From contig NZ_QVPD01000004.1 of the NCBI RefSeq assembly GCF_003416885.1, positions 232,087 through 296,086 of the forward strand: a stretch of DNA of 64,000 nucleotides, given 5' to 3'. Below the pieces are notes generated by a model, which saw nothing but the letters and a program-made list of their open reading frames with translations, was not told the origin of the DNA and did not search any database. The position numbers and the translations under genes were made by a program. The DNA is from Cognatiluteimonas weifangensis (GTDB lineage: Bacteria; Pseudomonadota; Gammaproteobacteria; Xanthomonadales; Xanthomonadaceae). Below are positions 34,409-44,163 of this stretch, piece after piece (position 1 is the stretch's first letter; each line of letters opens with the position of its first letter).

Positions 34409-34618
34409 TCAGGCCTTGTGCAGCGCGCCGCCCTTGTGCACGGCGACGTGGTCGGTCTTGTCGCTCTTGATTTCGTATTGCGGGTCGTCCTCGCTGCAGT
34501 GGCGGGTGTAGCCGTGCCACTGGAAGTCGCGGGTGTGGACACGAGTAATGGTGCCGCCGACGTGGCCGGCTTCGGAATTCCAGCGCACGTGGTCGCCGGG
34601 CTTGAATTTGCGGGACAT
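34409..34618 (-). CDS. DUF2945 (hypervirulence-associated TUDOR-like) small protein
   Basis: A 69-residue protein of the DUF2945 family: FKPGDHVRWNSEAGHVGGTI, with the GDxVxW and GxVxGTI pattern, then DPQYEIKSDKTDHVAVHKGGALHK, the typical end. The fold is TUDOR/SH3-like. Function is unknown and the family name is historical. It is transcribed alone, convergent with gnd; 182 bp between them show no gene. Confidence 0.88.
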   Translation of the reverse strand: MSRKFKPGDHVRWNSEAGHVGGTITRVHTRDFQWHGYTRHCSEDDPQYEIKSDKTDHVAVHKGGALHKA

Positions 34619-34735
34619 GGCGTCTCCTCGGGGCGCGGCGGCGACAGCGGCGATCGCGACGTCGCCCGCCCGCCGGTTGGTCCGACGATACGCCCGCCGG
34701 GCCGGGGCGGAACCGGAGCGGCGGTCGGAGCGGGG

Positions 34736-36394
34736 TCAGCCCGGTCCGCGGCGTTCGCGGTAGTGCCGGATCAGCGCGTTGGTGGAGCTGTCGTGTTGCA
34801 GCTGCGGCGCGGCGGTGGCAAGTTCGGCTTCGGTGGTTTTCGCCAGTTGCTTGCCCAGTTCCACGCCCCACTGGTCGAAGCTGTCGATGTTCCAGATCGC
34901 GCCCTGCACGAACACGCTGTGCTCGTACAGCGCCACCAGCGCACCGAGGCTGTGCGGCGTGAGCCGGTCGGCGAGGATCGTGCTGCTGGGCCGGTTGCCT
35001 TCGAACACGCGATGCGGCACCAGCGCCTCGGCCGTGCCTTCGGCGCGCACCTGCTGCGCGCTCTTGCCGAACGCCAGCGCCTCGCCCTGCGCGAACAGGT
35101 TGGCCATCAGCAGGTCGTGCTGCGCGTTGCCCGGGTCGAGCGGCTGGCAGAAGCCGATGAAATCGCACGGCACCAGTCGCGTGCCCTGGTGCAGCAGCTG
35201 GTAGAACGAATGCTGGCCGTTGGTGCCGGGCTCGCCCCAGTGGATCGGGCCGGTGTGGACCTCGACGCGGCGGCCGTCCAGGGTGACGTGCTTGCCGTTG
35301 CTCTCCATCGCCAGCTGCTGCAGGTAGGCCGGAAAGCGCCCGAGGTACTGCGCGTACGGCAGCACCGCGACCGTGGCCGCGCCGAGGAAGTTGTTGTTCC
35401 AGATGCCCAGCAGGCCCATCAGCACCGGCAGGTTGCGGTCGAACGGGGCGTCGCGGAAATGCACGTCCATGGCGTGGAAGCCGGCCAGCATCTCGCGGAA
35501 CCGCGCCGGGCCGATCGCGATCATGGTCGACAGCCCGATCGCCGAGTCCATCGAGTAGCGGCCGCCGACCCAGTCCCAGAAGCCGAACATGTTGCCCGGG
35601 TCGATGCCGAACGCGCGCACGCCGTCGGCATTGGTCGAGACCGCGACGAAGTGCCGGGCGACCGCGGCCTCGTCGTGCAGCGCCGCCAGGCACCAGGCGC
35701 GCGCGGCGTGGGCGTTGGCCAGGGTCTCCTGGGTGGTGAAGGTCTTGGAGCAGACGATGAACAGCGTCTGCGCGGGATCGAGGTCGCGGGTGGCCTCGAG
35801 GAAGTCGGCGGGGTCGACGTTGGAGACGAAGCGGAACGCCAGGTCGCGCTGGCTGTAGTGCCGCAGCGCTTCGTACGCCATCGTCGGGCCGAGGTCGGAG
35901 CCGCCGATGCCGATGTTGACGACGGTGCGGATGCGCTGGCCGGTGTGGCCGACCCAGCGGCCGTCGCGGACCTGGTCGGCGAAGGCCGCCATGCGCGTCA
36001 GCACCGCATGCACGTCCGGCACCACGTCGTGGCCATCCACTTCGATGCGCTCGCCGGGCGGCGCGCGCAGGGCGACGTGCAGCGCGGCGCGGCCCTCGGT
36101 GGCGTTGATGGGTTCGCCGGCGAACATCGCATCGATCCGCGCGCGCAGGCCGCAGGCGTCGGCCAGCTCCCGCAGCAGGCGCAGGGTGTCGTCGCCGACC
36201 CGCTGCTTGGAATAGTCCAGGTACAGGCCGGCGGCTTCGGCGGCCAGGCGCTCGCCGCGGTGCGGGTCGGCGGCGAACAGCTCGCGCAGGCTGCGGTCGC
36301 CGGTGCCCTGCGCGTGCCGCAGCAACGCCTGCCATTGCGGGCGCCGGGTCAGTGCCGTGCCGGCATTCGTATCGTGCTGGAAAGTGCGATCCAT
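34736..36394 (-). CDS. pgi: Glucose-6-phosphate isomerase
   Basis: Pgi interconverts glucose-6-phosphate and fructose-6-phosphate. With the start at 36394 ([12 protein letters not shown]) it has 552 residues, like E. coli Pgi (549), and the alignable part begins at [13 protein letters not shown]. Conserved motifs: [75 protein letters not shown] and [13 protein letters not shown] near the end. An ATG at 36433 has GGAG 9 nt upstream and would add 13 residues; it may be the real start. It follows zwf on the same strand after about 60-100 bp, forming a zwf-pgi unit. Confidence 0.95.
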   Translation of the reverse strand: MDRTFQHDTNAGTALTRRPQWQALLRHAQGTGDRSLRELFAADPHRGERLAAEAAGLYLDYSKQRVGDDTLRLLRELADACGLRARIDAMFAGEPINATEGRAALHVALRAPPGERIEVDGHDVVPDVHAVLTRMAAFADQVRDGRWVGHTGQRIRTVVNIGIGGSDLGPTMAYEALRHYSQRDLAFRFVSNVDPADFLEATRDLDPAQTLFIVCSKTFTTQETLANAHAARAWCLAALHDEAAVARHFVAVSTNADGVRAFGIDPGNMFGFWDWVGGRYSMDSAIGLSTMIAIGPARFREMLAGFHAMDVHFRDAPFDRNLPVLMGLLGIWNNNFLGAATVAVLPYAQYLGRFPAYLQQLAMESNGKHVTLDGRRVEVHTGPIHWGEPGTNGQHSFYQLLHQGTRLVPCDFIGFCQPLDPGNAQHDLLMANLFAQGEALAFGKSAQQVRAEGTAEALVPHRVFEGNRPSSTILADRLTPHSLGALVALYEHSVFVQGAIWNIDSFDQWGVELGKQLAKTTEAELATAAPQLQHDSSTNALIRHYRERRGPG

Positions 36395-36494
36395 GGCGTG
36401 CGTAGCGGCTCCTGCAATGTCCCGGTCGTGCATCGGGGAGAGCTCCGGCGTCTTCTCCGGCATGGCGCCGATGGTACCGCTGCGGCTGCCGGCA

Positions 36495-37919
36495 TCAGCA
36501 GGGGGCACTGCCTTCGGGGCGGGGATCGTGCCAGCCCGCTCCGCCCTGGATCACCGCGCGCGCCGCGGCCGGCCCCCAGCTGCCGGCGTCGTAGATCTCC
36601 ACCGGGGCGGGCGCGGCCAGCACCGGGTCGACCACGTGCCAGGCCGCTTCCACCGCGGCGTCGCGGGTGAACAGGCTGGCGTCGCCATGCAACGCATCGC
36701 CGAGCAGCCGCTCGTACGCCGGCGCGGCGGCGGCGGGCTGGTGGCGGGCGACCAGTTCCACCGCCTCGCCGCGCATCGCCTCGCCCGCGCGCTTGACCCG
36801 CGCGCCGGTGGCGATCACCACTTCCGGGCCGAGGCGGAAGCGGAAGTAGTTGCCGGGCGCCGGCAGGGCGCCCGCGCGATCGTCGTCGAACAGCGCCAGC
36901 GGCGGCCGCTTGAGGTCGACCACGACCTCGGTGGCGGTGATCGGCAGGCGCTTGCCGGCGCGGATGTAGAACGGCACTCCGGCCCAGCGCCAGGTGTCGA
37001 TCTCCAGCTTCAGCGCGGCGAAGGTCTCGACGTCGGAACCGGCGGCAACGCCGGCCTCGTCGCGGTAGCCGCGGAACTGCCCGCGCACCACCTGCCCCGG
37101 CTGCAGCGGCTTCATCGCCCGGAACAGGCGCAGCTTCTCGGCCTGGATCGCACTCGCGTCGTCGCCGATCGGCGCGTCCATCGCCAGCAGCGCCACCACT
37201 TGCAGCAGGTGATTCTGGACCACGTCGCGCAGCGCGCCGACGCCTTCGTAGAAGCTGCCGCGGCCCTCCACGCCGAAGCGTTCGGCCATGGTGATCTGCA
37301 CGTTGTCGACGTAGTTGCGGTTCCACACCGGCTCCAGGAAGGCGTTGGCGAAGCGGAAATACAGCAGGTTCCGCACCGCCTCCTTGCCCAGGAAATGGTC
37401 GATGCGGAAGACCGCGTCCTCGTCGAACACCGCGTGCAGGGTGCGGTTGAGCGCCTGCGCCGAAGCCAGGTCGCGGCCGAAGGGCTTCTCCACCACCACC
37501 CGCGCGCCGTCCGCGCAGCCCGACTGCGCCAGCGCCTGCACCACGGTGGCGAACAACGCCGGCGGGATGGCCAGGTAATGCAGCGGCCGCCGGGTGCCGT
37601 CGAGCGCGCGCCGCAGCCGCTGGAAGGTGCCCGGATCGCCGTAGTCGCCCTCGACGAAGCGCAACTGCGCGGCCAGCCGGGCGAACGCGGCCCGGTCGAT
37701 GCCGCCTTCCGCGTGCACCAGGCTGTCGCGCACGTGCTCGCGCAGTCGCTGCAGGTTCCAGCGATCCCGGGCGACGCCGACCACCGGCATGTCCAGCTCG
37801 CCGTCGCGCACCAGCGCCTGCAGCGCGGGAAAGATCTTCTTGTAGGCCAGATCGCCGGTGGCGCCGAACAGCACCAGGGCATCGGACTGTGCGGGAGGAT
37901 TGCTCAACGCTCGCTCCAT
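36495..37919 (-). CDS. zwf: Glucose-6-phosphate 1-dehydrogenase
   Basis: Zwf oxidises glucose-6-phosphate with NADP+ as the first step of the pentose phosphate and Entner-Doudoroff routes. The 474-residue protein has the N-terminal nucleotide site [19 protein letters not shown], the [11 protein letters not shown] motif and the active-site signature [16 protein letters not shown], with the conserved Asp-His and Lys. The ATG at 37919 ([11 protein letters not shown]) suits the family start. It is upstream of pgi. The 277 bp before it hold no gene, but do hold the terminator of the OmpA gene. Confidence 0.96.
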   Translation of the reverse strand: MERALSNPPAQSDALVLFGATGDLAYKKIFPALQALVRDGELDMPVVGVARDRWNLQRLREHVRDSLVHAEGGIDRAAFARLAAQLRFVEGDYGDPGTFQRLRRALDGTRRPLHYLAIPPALFATVVQALAQSGCADGARVVVEKPFGRDLASAQALNRTLHAVFDEDAVFRIDHFLGKEAVRNLLYFRFANAFLEPVWNRNYVDNVQITMAERFGVEGRGSFYEGVGALRDVVQNHLLQVVALLAMDAPIGDDASAIQAEKLRLFRAMKPLQPGQVVRGQFRGYRDEAGVAAGSDVETFAALKLEIDTWRWAGVPFYIRAGKRLPITATEVVVDLKRPPLALFDDDRAGALPAPGNYFRFRLGPEVVIATGARVKRAGEAMRGEAVELVARHQPAAAAPAYERLLGDALHGDASLFTRDAAVEAAWHVVDPVLAAPAPVEIYDAGSWGPAAARAVIQGGAGWHDPRPEGSAPC

Positions 37920-38106
37920 GCGTGGGGGGCGCGTGCGCGCCGGGAGGGCTTGAATCGTTGTTGCCCTCTCCGGGGCCCGGAATTGAAACCCCGGATTGCC
38001 GCTTGCGCGGGAGTCGGCGCCAAAGCCGATTTGCCTACGCCCTCGCGGGTACGACACACGGCCTGCATACCAGATCGACGGTTAAGGCATGGTCGTCCTG
38101 TCGAAA

Positions 38107-38140
38107 CGCGAACGGGCCGCCGGTGGGCGACCCGTTCGCG
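38107..38140 (-). terminator. Terminator-like hairpin downstream of the OmpA lipoprotein gene
   Basis: A perfect 10-bp stem CGCGAACGGG / CCCGTTCGCG with a 14-nt loop lies about 57 nt after the OmpA stop on the minus strand and is followed by TTTCGACA. The short T-run makes it a moderate candidate. Confidence 0.5.
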
Positions 38141-38196
38141 AAACTGCCGCTTTTGCCCGGCTCCGCACCACGGGGTGCGGGCAACCGGGCGCTGCG

Positions 38197-38874
38197 TTAC
38201 GACTGCACCGGCACGATGGTGATCTCGACCCGGCGGTTCTGGGCGCGGCCGGCCTCGGTGTCGTTGCTGGCGATCGGGCGGGTCTCGCCGGCGCCGACCA
38301 CGATCATGCGCTGCTGCATCACGCCGCGGCTGCCCAGATAGCCGGCCACCGCATTGGCGCGGCGCTGCGACAGCGCCTGGTTGTAGGCGTCGGTGCCGAC
38401 GCTGTCGGTGTGGCCGGCGACCTCGATCACGGTCTGGTTGTACTGGTTGAGGGTGCCGGCAACGTTGTCCAGCACCGGATAGAACTGCGGCTGCAGGTTG
38501 GCGCTGTCGAAGGCGAAGGTGATGTTGCCCGGCATGTTGAGGACGATGTTGTCGCCCTGGCGGACCACGTCCACGCCGCTGCCGGCCAGTTCGCGCCGCA
38601 GCGCGGCTTCCTGGCGATCCTGGTAGGCGCCGATGCCGGCGCCGGCGAGGCCGCCGATGCCGGCGCCGACCAGCGCACGCTGGCGGCGTTCGACCGCGTC
38701 GCCGCCGCTGAGCAGGCCGGCGACCGCGCCGATGCCGGCGCCGATCAGCGCCCCGGTGCGGGTGCGGTTGGGGTCGTTGGGATCGCTGGTCTGGCCGGTG
38801 TAGGTGGCGCAACTGGTCAACAGCATCGCGCCGGCAAGGGCGGCGCAGAGTCCGGTCGTGGCGAGCTTGGTCAT
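38197..38874 (-). CDS. OmpA-family lipoprotein with glycine zipper
   Basis: An outer-membrane lipoprotein of 225 residues. A signal peptide ends at lipobox Cys (LLTSCATYTG). Two glycine-zipper segments follow (ALIGAGIGAVAGLLSGG and ALVGAGIGGLAGAGIGAY). A C-terminal OmpA-like peptidoglycan-binding domain (about 110-225) shows ITFAFDSANLQPQFYP, EVAGHTDSVGTDAYNQALSQ and RRANAVAGYL, with the Asp and Arg that bind diaminopimelate. The architecture resembles YiaD-type proteins. AGGAG lies 6 nt before the ATG at 38874. A structural role in the envelope is likely. Confidence 0.9.
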   Translation of the reverse strand: MTKLATTGLCAALAGAMLLTSCATYTGQTSDPNDPNRTRTGALIGAGIGAVAGLLSGGDAVERRQRALVGAGIGGLAGAGIGAYQDRQEAALRRELAGSGVDVVRQGDNIVLNMPGNITFAFDSANLQPQFYPVLDNVAGTLNQYNQTVIEVAGHTDSVGTDAYNQALSQRRANAVAGYLGSRGVMQQRMIVVGAGETRPIASNDTEAGRAQNRRVEITIVPVQS

Positions 38875-38988
38875 GAGGATCTCCTGAATCACGGGGGATG
38901 GCCTGCCGAAGGATCCGCCGGCAGACCTGAATGCGCGATCAAGGTAACCATGGAAGCGTCACCGACGGGTGACGGCAACGGCCGGCGT

Positions 38989-40494
38989 TTAGCCAGCGGT
39001 GGGGATCGGCGCGGCCGGGACCAGCGCGTCGGCCATGGCGGCGTCGAGCGTCCGCTGCCAGTCGCCCATCAGCGCCAGGTACAGCAGCTTGTCGAACTCG
39101 GCGCCGAAGCGACCCGCCACCGCGTCCGGGTCGGGAATCAAGCCGGCATCGGCGATCAGTCCGAAATGCACGCGGCCGTTGTAGCTCAGGATCGAGATGC
39201 CGACGCCGACCGAGCCGGTTTGCGGCACCCAGAACATCATCTCGCGCAACATGCAGCCGGCCATGTACAGCGGCTGCTGCGGTCCGGGCACGTTGGTCGC
39301 AACCGCGCTCGCCTTGCGGCTGAATATTTCCAGGGCCACGTCCTGGAGCATCGGCGGCGCCATCCCCAGCGCCGCCAGCACGCCGAACGCCATGATCGCC
39401 TGGCGCGAGGACTTGAGCTGGTCCATGCACGCGGCCACGTGCCGCAGCCGCCGCACCGGGTTGGCCTCGCCCACCGGCAGCTCCAGGAACACCAGCCCGA
39501 AATGGTTGCCGAGCTGGCGCGCGTGCTCCAGCGGGCGCAGGTTGACCGGCACGGTGGCGCGCACCACGGTGCCGTCCAGGGATTCGCCGCGCGCCAGCAT
39601 GTAGCTGCGCAGCGCGCCCGCGGCCGCGGCCATCAGCACGTCGTTGACGGTGCAGCCGCTGGCGCGGCCGACCGCCTTGACCTCTTCCAGGTCCAGCGGC
39701 TCGGCCCAGGCCACGCGCTTGTCGGGGCCCAGCGCCCCGCGCAGCAGCGATGGCGGATCGTCCGGCAGCAGCAGCGTGCCGACGAACTCGCGCGCGATCG
39801 CGCCGCCCTCCCAGGCCAGGATCGCCGCCAGCGACGGATCGCGCGCCAGGGCGATGCCCTGCTCCAGCACCTTGCCGCCCAGCTCGCGGTAGCGGTCGAG
39901 GGCGCCGACCCGGCGCGCCACCCGCGCGCCGTCGTGCTTGAGCCAGGCCTTGTCCAGCTCGCTGCCGCGCAGCGCCTGCCGCGTGGTATCGGTCAGCGAC
40001 AGCAGCACCTGCACCAGGGCGATGCCGTCGGCATAACAGTGGTGGATGCGCGCCACCAGCGCCGAGCCGCCCTGGTAGTCGGCGACCAGGTCGAAGCGCC
40101 ACAGCGGCCGCCCTTTTTCCAGCGGGGTGGAGGCGAGCTTGCTGGCGAAGCGCTCCAGCGCGCGCTTCTGCGCCGGACCCGAGGCGGCACGCCCGGGCAA
40201 CTTCGCCGCGCGCACGTGCCGGTCGAGGTCGAAATCCCCGCTCTCGCACCAGACCGCGCCGGCGCCGTTGTCCAGCGGCGTCTGCCGGAACCGCGGATAC
40301 GCCAGGAAGCGTTGCGCGATCACCCGCTTCAGCCGCGCCAGCGACATCGGCTCGGCGAACATCAGCACGCCGGTGATCATCATCGGGTTGGTCGGCCGTT
40401 CCATCCGCAGCCACGCGGTGTCGACCCGGGACATGGCTTCGCGCCGCCCGTCGGGGGCGCGGCTGGCGCGCTGGCGCGGCTTGGGCGTGGCCAT
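38989..40494 (-). CDS. Wax ester synthase/diacylglycerol acyltransferase (WS/DGAT)
   Basis: WS/DGAT enzymes join acyl-CoA to fatty alcohols or diacylglycerol to make storage lipids. The 501-residue protein begins with the family region SRVDTAWLRMERPTNPMMIT and has the catalytic motif HHCYADG at 151-157 (HHxxxDG). GNHFGLVFLELPVGE, TNVPGPQQPLYMAGC and LSYNGRVHFGLIAD are typical of the C-terminal domain. GGAG stands 7 nt before the ATG at 40494. The native lipid product cannot be told from sequence. It is a single gene. Confidence 0.92.
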   Translation of the reverse strand: MATPKPRQRASRAPDGRREAMSRVDTAWLRMERPTNPMMITGVLMFAEPMSLARLKRVIAQRFLAYPRFRQTPLDNGAGAVWCESGDFDLDRHVRAAKLPGRAASGPAQKRALERFASKLASTPLEKGRPLWRFDLVADYQGGSALVARIHHCYADGIALVQVLLSLTDTTRQALRGSELDKAWLKHDGARVARRVGALDRYRELGGKVLEQGIALARDPSLAAILAWEGGAIAREFVGTLLLPDDPPSLLRGALGPDKRVAWAEPLDLEEVKAVGRASGCTVNDVLMAAAAGALRSYMLARGESLDGTVVRATVPVNLRPLEHARQLGNHFGLVFLELPVGEANPVRRLRHVAACMDQLKSSRQAIMAFGVLAALGMAPPMLQDVALEIFSRKASAVATNVPGPQQPLYMAGCMLREMMFWVPQTGSVGVGISILSYNGRVHFGLIADAGLIPDPDAVAGRFGAEFDKLLYLALMGDWQRTLDAAMADALVPAAPIPTAG

Positions 40495-40558
40495 CGACCC
40501 TCTCCGGTGATTGCCGCGAGTGAAGCATGCGCCGGCGAACAGCGTCAACGCGCGCCGG

Positions 40559-43500
40559 TCAGGCCTCCCGCGAGGAACGCGCCGCGGTCGTCGCCGCCAC
40601 CGAGCCGCGCTGCAGCAACGCGGCGAACTCCGCGGCCGCCACCGGGCGGCCGTGCAGGAACCCCTGCATCTCGTGGCAGCCGTGGCGCTGCAGGGCATCG
40701 GCCTGGGCGCAGGTCTCCACCCCTTCGGCGATCACCCGGTAATCCAGCGCCCGCGCCATGCCGACGATCGCCTGCACGATCGCGCTGTGCTTGGGATCGT
40801 CCGGCAGGCCCTGCACGAAGGAGCGGTCGATCTTCAGCGCGTCGAACTTGTAGCGCACCAGGTAGGCCAGGCTGGAATAGCCGGTGCCGAAATCGTCGAC
40901 CGCCACCTGCACGCCCAGCGCCTTGAGCTGCGCGATCAGCTCCTGCGCGCGCTCCAGGTGAGTGAACATCTGGCTCTCGGTGAACTCGATCTCCAGCCAC
41001 TGCGGCGCCATGCCGGTGTCGGCCAGGGTCTTGCGCACGTGCGCGATCAGCCGCTCCGGGTCGAAGCGCGCCAGCGACACGTTGACCGAGACCGGCACCT
41101 GCGGCAGCCCCGCGTCCTGCCAGGCGCGGTTCTGGCGGCAGGCCTCGTGCATCACCCACTCGTCCAGCGCCACGATCAGGCCGGTCTCCTCGGCCACCGG
41201 GATGAACTCGCCCGGCGGCACCACCTCGCCAGTGTCGGAGCGGCGCCAGCGCACCAGCGCTTCCATCCCGGTGATGCGGCCTTCCGGCAGCCGCACCTTG
41301 GGCTGGTAGGCGAGGAAGAAATCCTCGTTGGCCAGGGCGAAGCGCAGGTCGTGCTCGGTGCGCATGCGCTGGTCGGCGCGCTCGCTCATGATCCCGGTGA
41401 AATAGCTGTAGCGGCCGCGGCCGGCCTCCTTGGCGTGGTACAGCGCGGTGTCGGCCTGCTTCATCAGGGTCTTGATGTCGCGCGCGTCCTGCGGGAACAG
41501 CGCGATGCCGACGCTGGCGGAGATGTGCAGCACCTGGCCCTCGACGTGGAATGGCTGCTCGATCGCCAGGATCAGCTTTTCGGCCACGCGCGCGGCGTCG
41601 CGCGGGTCGGCCAGGCGCACCAGCAGCAGCACGAACTCGTCGCCGCCCTGGCGGCTGACGGTGTCGTCCGCGCGCACCGCCTCCACCAGCCGCCGCGCCA
41701 CCTCCTGCAGCACCTTGTCGCCGGCCTGGTGGCCGAGGGTGTCGTTGATGTGCTTGAAGAAATCCAGGTCCACGAACAGCAGCGCGCCCTTGGCGCCGCG
41801 CTCGGCCGCGGCCAGCGCCTGCGACAGGCGGTCGTGCAGCAGGACCCGGTTGGGCAGGTCGGTGAGATAGTCGTGCTGGGCCAGGTGCGACATCTTCATC
41901 GCCATCGCCCGGGTTTCGCTGACGTCGTGGAACACCATCACCGCGCCCAGCGCATTGCCGTCGTCGTCCTGCACCGGGGCGGCGGCGCTTTCCACCGGCC
42001 GGCGGCTGCCGTCGCGACGCAGCAGCGCCGAATCCGGCTGCAGGCCGACCGCGCGGTTGGATTCCAGCGCCAGCAGCAGCGGCGAGCGCAACGCCTCGCC
42101 CGACTCCTGGGCGCACAGCCGCACCACTTCTTCCAGCGGACGCCCCAGCGCCTCGGCCCGGGACCAGCCGCTGAGTTCCTCGGCGATCGGGTTGAGCAGC
42201 ACGATCCGGCGCCCGGCGTCGCAGGCGATGACCGCGTCGCCGATGGTCGCCAGCACCGCGCGCGCCAGCGCCTGCTCGTGCTGCAGCGCCTGTTCCAGCT
42301 GCAGCTGCGTGCCCAGGTCGCGCAGGCTCGCCGCGAGCGTGCCGTCGTTGCCGGGCAGCGGCGCCAGCCGCAATTCCAGCGGCTGCCCGGCCGCGGCCGC
42401 GCCGTCGTGGGGCCGCGTCCACACCGCCAGCGTTTCCTGTGCGCTCTCCGCAGGGGCTGCCCGCAGGCGTTCCAGGGTCGCCTGCAGCGCGTCCCGCGAC
42501 GCCTCGCCCAGCAGCTCCGCGAACGGCCGCTGCAGCAGCGCGTCGGCGGTCTCGCCCAGCAGCTGCGTCGCCGCGGCGTTGGCCTGCGCGATGCGGCCGG
42601 ACGCCTCCAGCAGCAGCATCGGTTCGGCCGCCGTCAGCAGGGCCTCGAACCGGCGCTCGCCCTGCCCGCGCCAACTGACGTCCTCGGCGACCAGGTAGAA
42701 CCCGTCGACGCTGCCGTCGCCGCCGAACTGCGGCTGCAGCCGCGTCTGCAGCTGGCGGCCGTCGGGCATGGGCAGGTCGAACTGCTGCGGCTGGCCGGCC
42801 AGCGCCCGGCGCATGCGGCTGGCCAGGCGCGCGGCCACGTCCGGGGCGAGGCTTTCGTGCACGCTGCGCCCCAGCACCTGCGCGGCCGTGAGACCGTGCC
42901 ATTGCAGGAAATTGTCGTTGGCGTAGCGATAGCGCAGGTCGCGGTCCAGTTGCGCCAGCAACCCGGGGGCATGCTCGGCGACCACCGCGAAGCGCTGGCC
43001 GGCCAGCTGCGCCTGCGTCCGGGCGGCCGCGCGCTGCGCGACCAGCACCGCGACCAGCAGCGGCGCCAGCGCCAGCAGCGCGAGCGCAAGACCCAACGCG
43101 AGCGCCGGTGGCACGCCCGCCGGCAGCCCCGCAATCGCCACGTCCGCCGACAACGCCGCCCAGCCCATGGTCGCCGCCACCGCGCACGTGCCCAGCGCGG
43201 CACTGCCGAAGACGCCGACGCGGCCGGCCGCAAGCAACAGCAGCAGCGCCACCAGGACCGGCGTCATCCCCGACAGCGCGACTGCAGGAACCGCCAGGAC
43301 CACGGCGAGAAATCCCCAGAACGCCCGCGGCAGCGCTGCGCGATCCGCACTGCGCCAGACCGCGACCACCGGCGTGACCGCCAGCAGGCCGAGCGCGTGT
43401 CCCGGCCACCACGCCAGCAGCGCCTCGCGCAGCGGCAGGCCACCGAACTGCTGCAGGGCCAGCGCCGCCGGCAGCGCAGCGGCCAGCGGCGCCAGCACGC

Positions 43501-43885
43501 CGACGCCCAGCAAGGCCGCGACTGCGGCTTCGTCCAGCGCCCCGCCGCCCGCATGCCAGCGACGCAGCACCGCCCAGGCCAGCGCCACCTCCAGCGTGTC
43601 GACCAGCGCCAGGCCCGCGGCCAGCGGCGGCGTGGCGTCGAACAGCAGACGCGCGCCGCCATCGACCAGGGCGCAGGGCAGCAGCCACCACAGCACGTGG
43701 CGGTCGACGCGGTGCAGCATCCACCCCAGCAGCACGCCGTTGCCGATCCAGAGCATCGTGTCGCCGCCCAGCGCAGGGCTGGCGTACAGCGCCAGCAATG
43801 CCGTCAGCGCATAGACGGCCGTGACCAGCGCAGCCTCACGCAGGCGTGCGGCCAACGACAACCGGGATCCCCTGGCCTCGTCCAT
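40559..43885 (-). CDS. MASE1-PAS-GGDEF-EAL c-di-GMP turnover protein
   Basis: A 1108-residue membrane protein. An N-terminal MASE1-like membrane sensor domain of about eight helices (about 15-300) is followed by three PAS-like segments (about 310-660, including LLAQLDRDLRYRYANDNFLQ and VIACDAGRRIVLLNPIAEEL). A GGDEF domain has an intact motif SRQGGDEFVLLLV. A C-terminal EAL domain shows GMEALVRWRR and VDDFGTGYSSLAYL. Both c-di-GMP synthesis and hydrolysis motifs look intact, so either activity could dominate. The start at 43885 (MDEARGSRLS) is the best for the first helix, with AGGAG 12 nt upstream. No partner gene is adjacent. Confidence 0.9.
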   Translation of the reverse strand: MDEARGSRLSLAARLREAALVTAVYALTALLALYASPALGGDTMLWIGNGVLLGWMLHRVDRHVLWWLLPCALVDGGARLLFDATPPLAAGLALVDTLEVALAWAVLRRWHAGGGALDEAAVAALLGVGVLAPLAAALPAALALQQFGGLPLREALLAWWPGHALGLLAVTPVVAVWRSADRAALPRAFWGFLAVVLAVPAVALSGMTPVLVALLLLLAAGRVGVFGSAALGTCAVAATMGWAALSADVAIAGLPAGVPPALALGLALALLALAPLLVAVLVAQRAAARTQAQLAGQRFAVVAEHAPGLLAQLDRDLRYRYANDNFLQWHGLTAAQVLGRSVHESLAPDVAARLASRMRRALAGQPQQFDLPMPDGRQLQTRLQPQFGGDGSVDGFYLVAEDVSWRGQGERRFEALLTAAEPMLLLEASGRIAQANAAATQLLGETADALLQRPFAELLGEASRDALQATLERLRAAPAESAQETLAVWTRPHDGAAAAGQPLELRLAPLPGNDGTLAASLRDLGTQLQLEQALQHEQALARAVLATIGDAVIACDAGRRIVLLNPIAEELSGWSRAEALGRPLEEVVRLCAQESGEALRSPLLLALESNRAVGLQPDSALLRRDGSRRPVESAAAPVQDDDGNALGAVMVFHDVSETRAMAMKMSHLAQHDYLTDLPNRVLLHDRLSQALAAAERGAKGALLFVDLDFFKHINDTLGHQAGDKVLQEVARRLVEAVRADDTVSRQGGDEFVLLLVRLADPRDAARVAEKLILAIEQPFHVEGQVLHISASVGIALFPQDARDIKTLMKQADTALYHAKEAGRGRYSYFTGIMSERADQRMRTEHDLRFALANEDFFLAYQPKVRLPEGRITGMEALVRWRRSDTGEVVPPGEFIPVAEETGLIVALDEWVMHEACRQNRAWQDAGLPQVPVSVNVSLARFDPERLIAHVRKTLADTGMAPQWLEIEFTESQMFTHLERAQELIAQLKALGVQVAVDDFGTGYSSLAYLVRYKFDALKIDRSFVQGLPDDPKHSAIVQAIVGMARALDYRVIAEGVETCAQADALQRHGCHEMQGFLHGRPVAAAEFAALLQRGSVAATTAARSSREA

Positions 43886-44163
43886 GCAGCGGCGTCGCTC
43901 CTCAGGACCGCCCGGCGGCGGCGGCCCACCTGTATACCCCAGGACGCCGCGCAGCGGGTGTGCGCAGGATCGCTGTCCGGCCACGCCAGACATGCCGCCG
44001 CGGCCGGCCGCGGCGCGATCCTCGACGCAGCGCACAGGCCAGGCGTCGATCCGGTCGTCGCGAACGCGCCGGCGCTGGCGTCCGGCCGGACGCAGTCGCA
44101 ATCGCTGCGCAAGCCGGCAGCGCCGGCTGCGACGCGCCCCGCGCGCGCCGGCATCGGGCGGCG

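Noticed and set aside
37920..38196. tRNA or small RNA gene upstream of zwf
   Set aside because: Several short hairpins are present but no cloverleaf, T-loop motif or CCA end. The best structure is the terminator of the OmpA gene.
43886..44163. Gene between the GGDEF-EAL gene and alr
   Set aside because: All frames lack a ribosome-binding site and recognisable sequence. The interval is treated as non-coding spacer, as is 45289-45569 between alr and dnaB.
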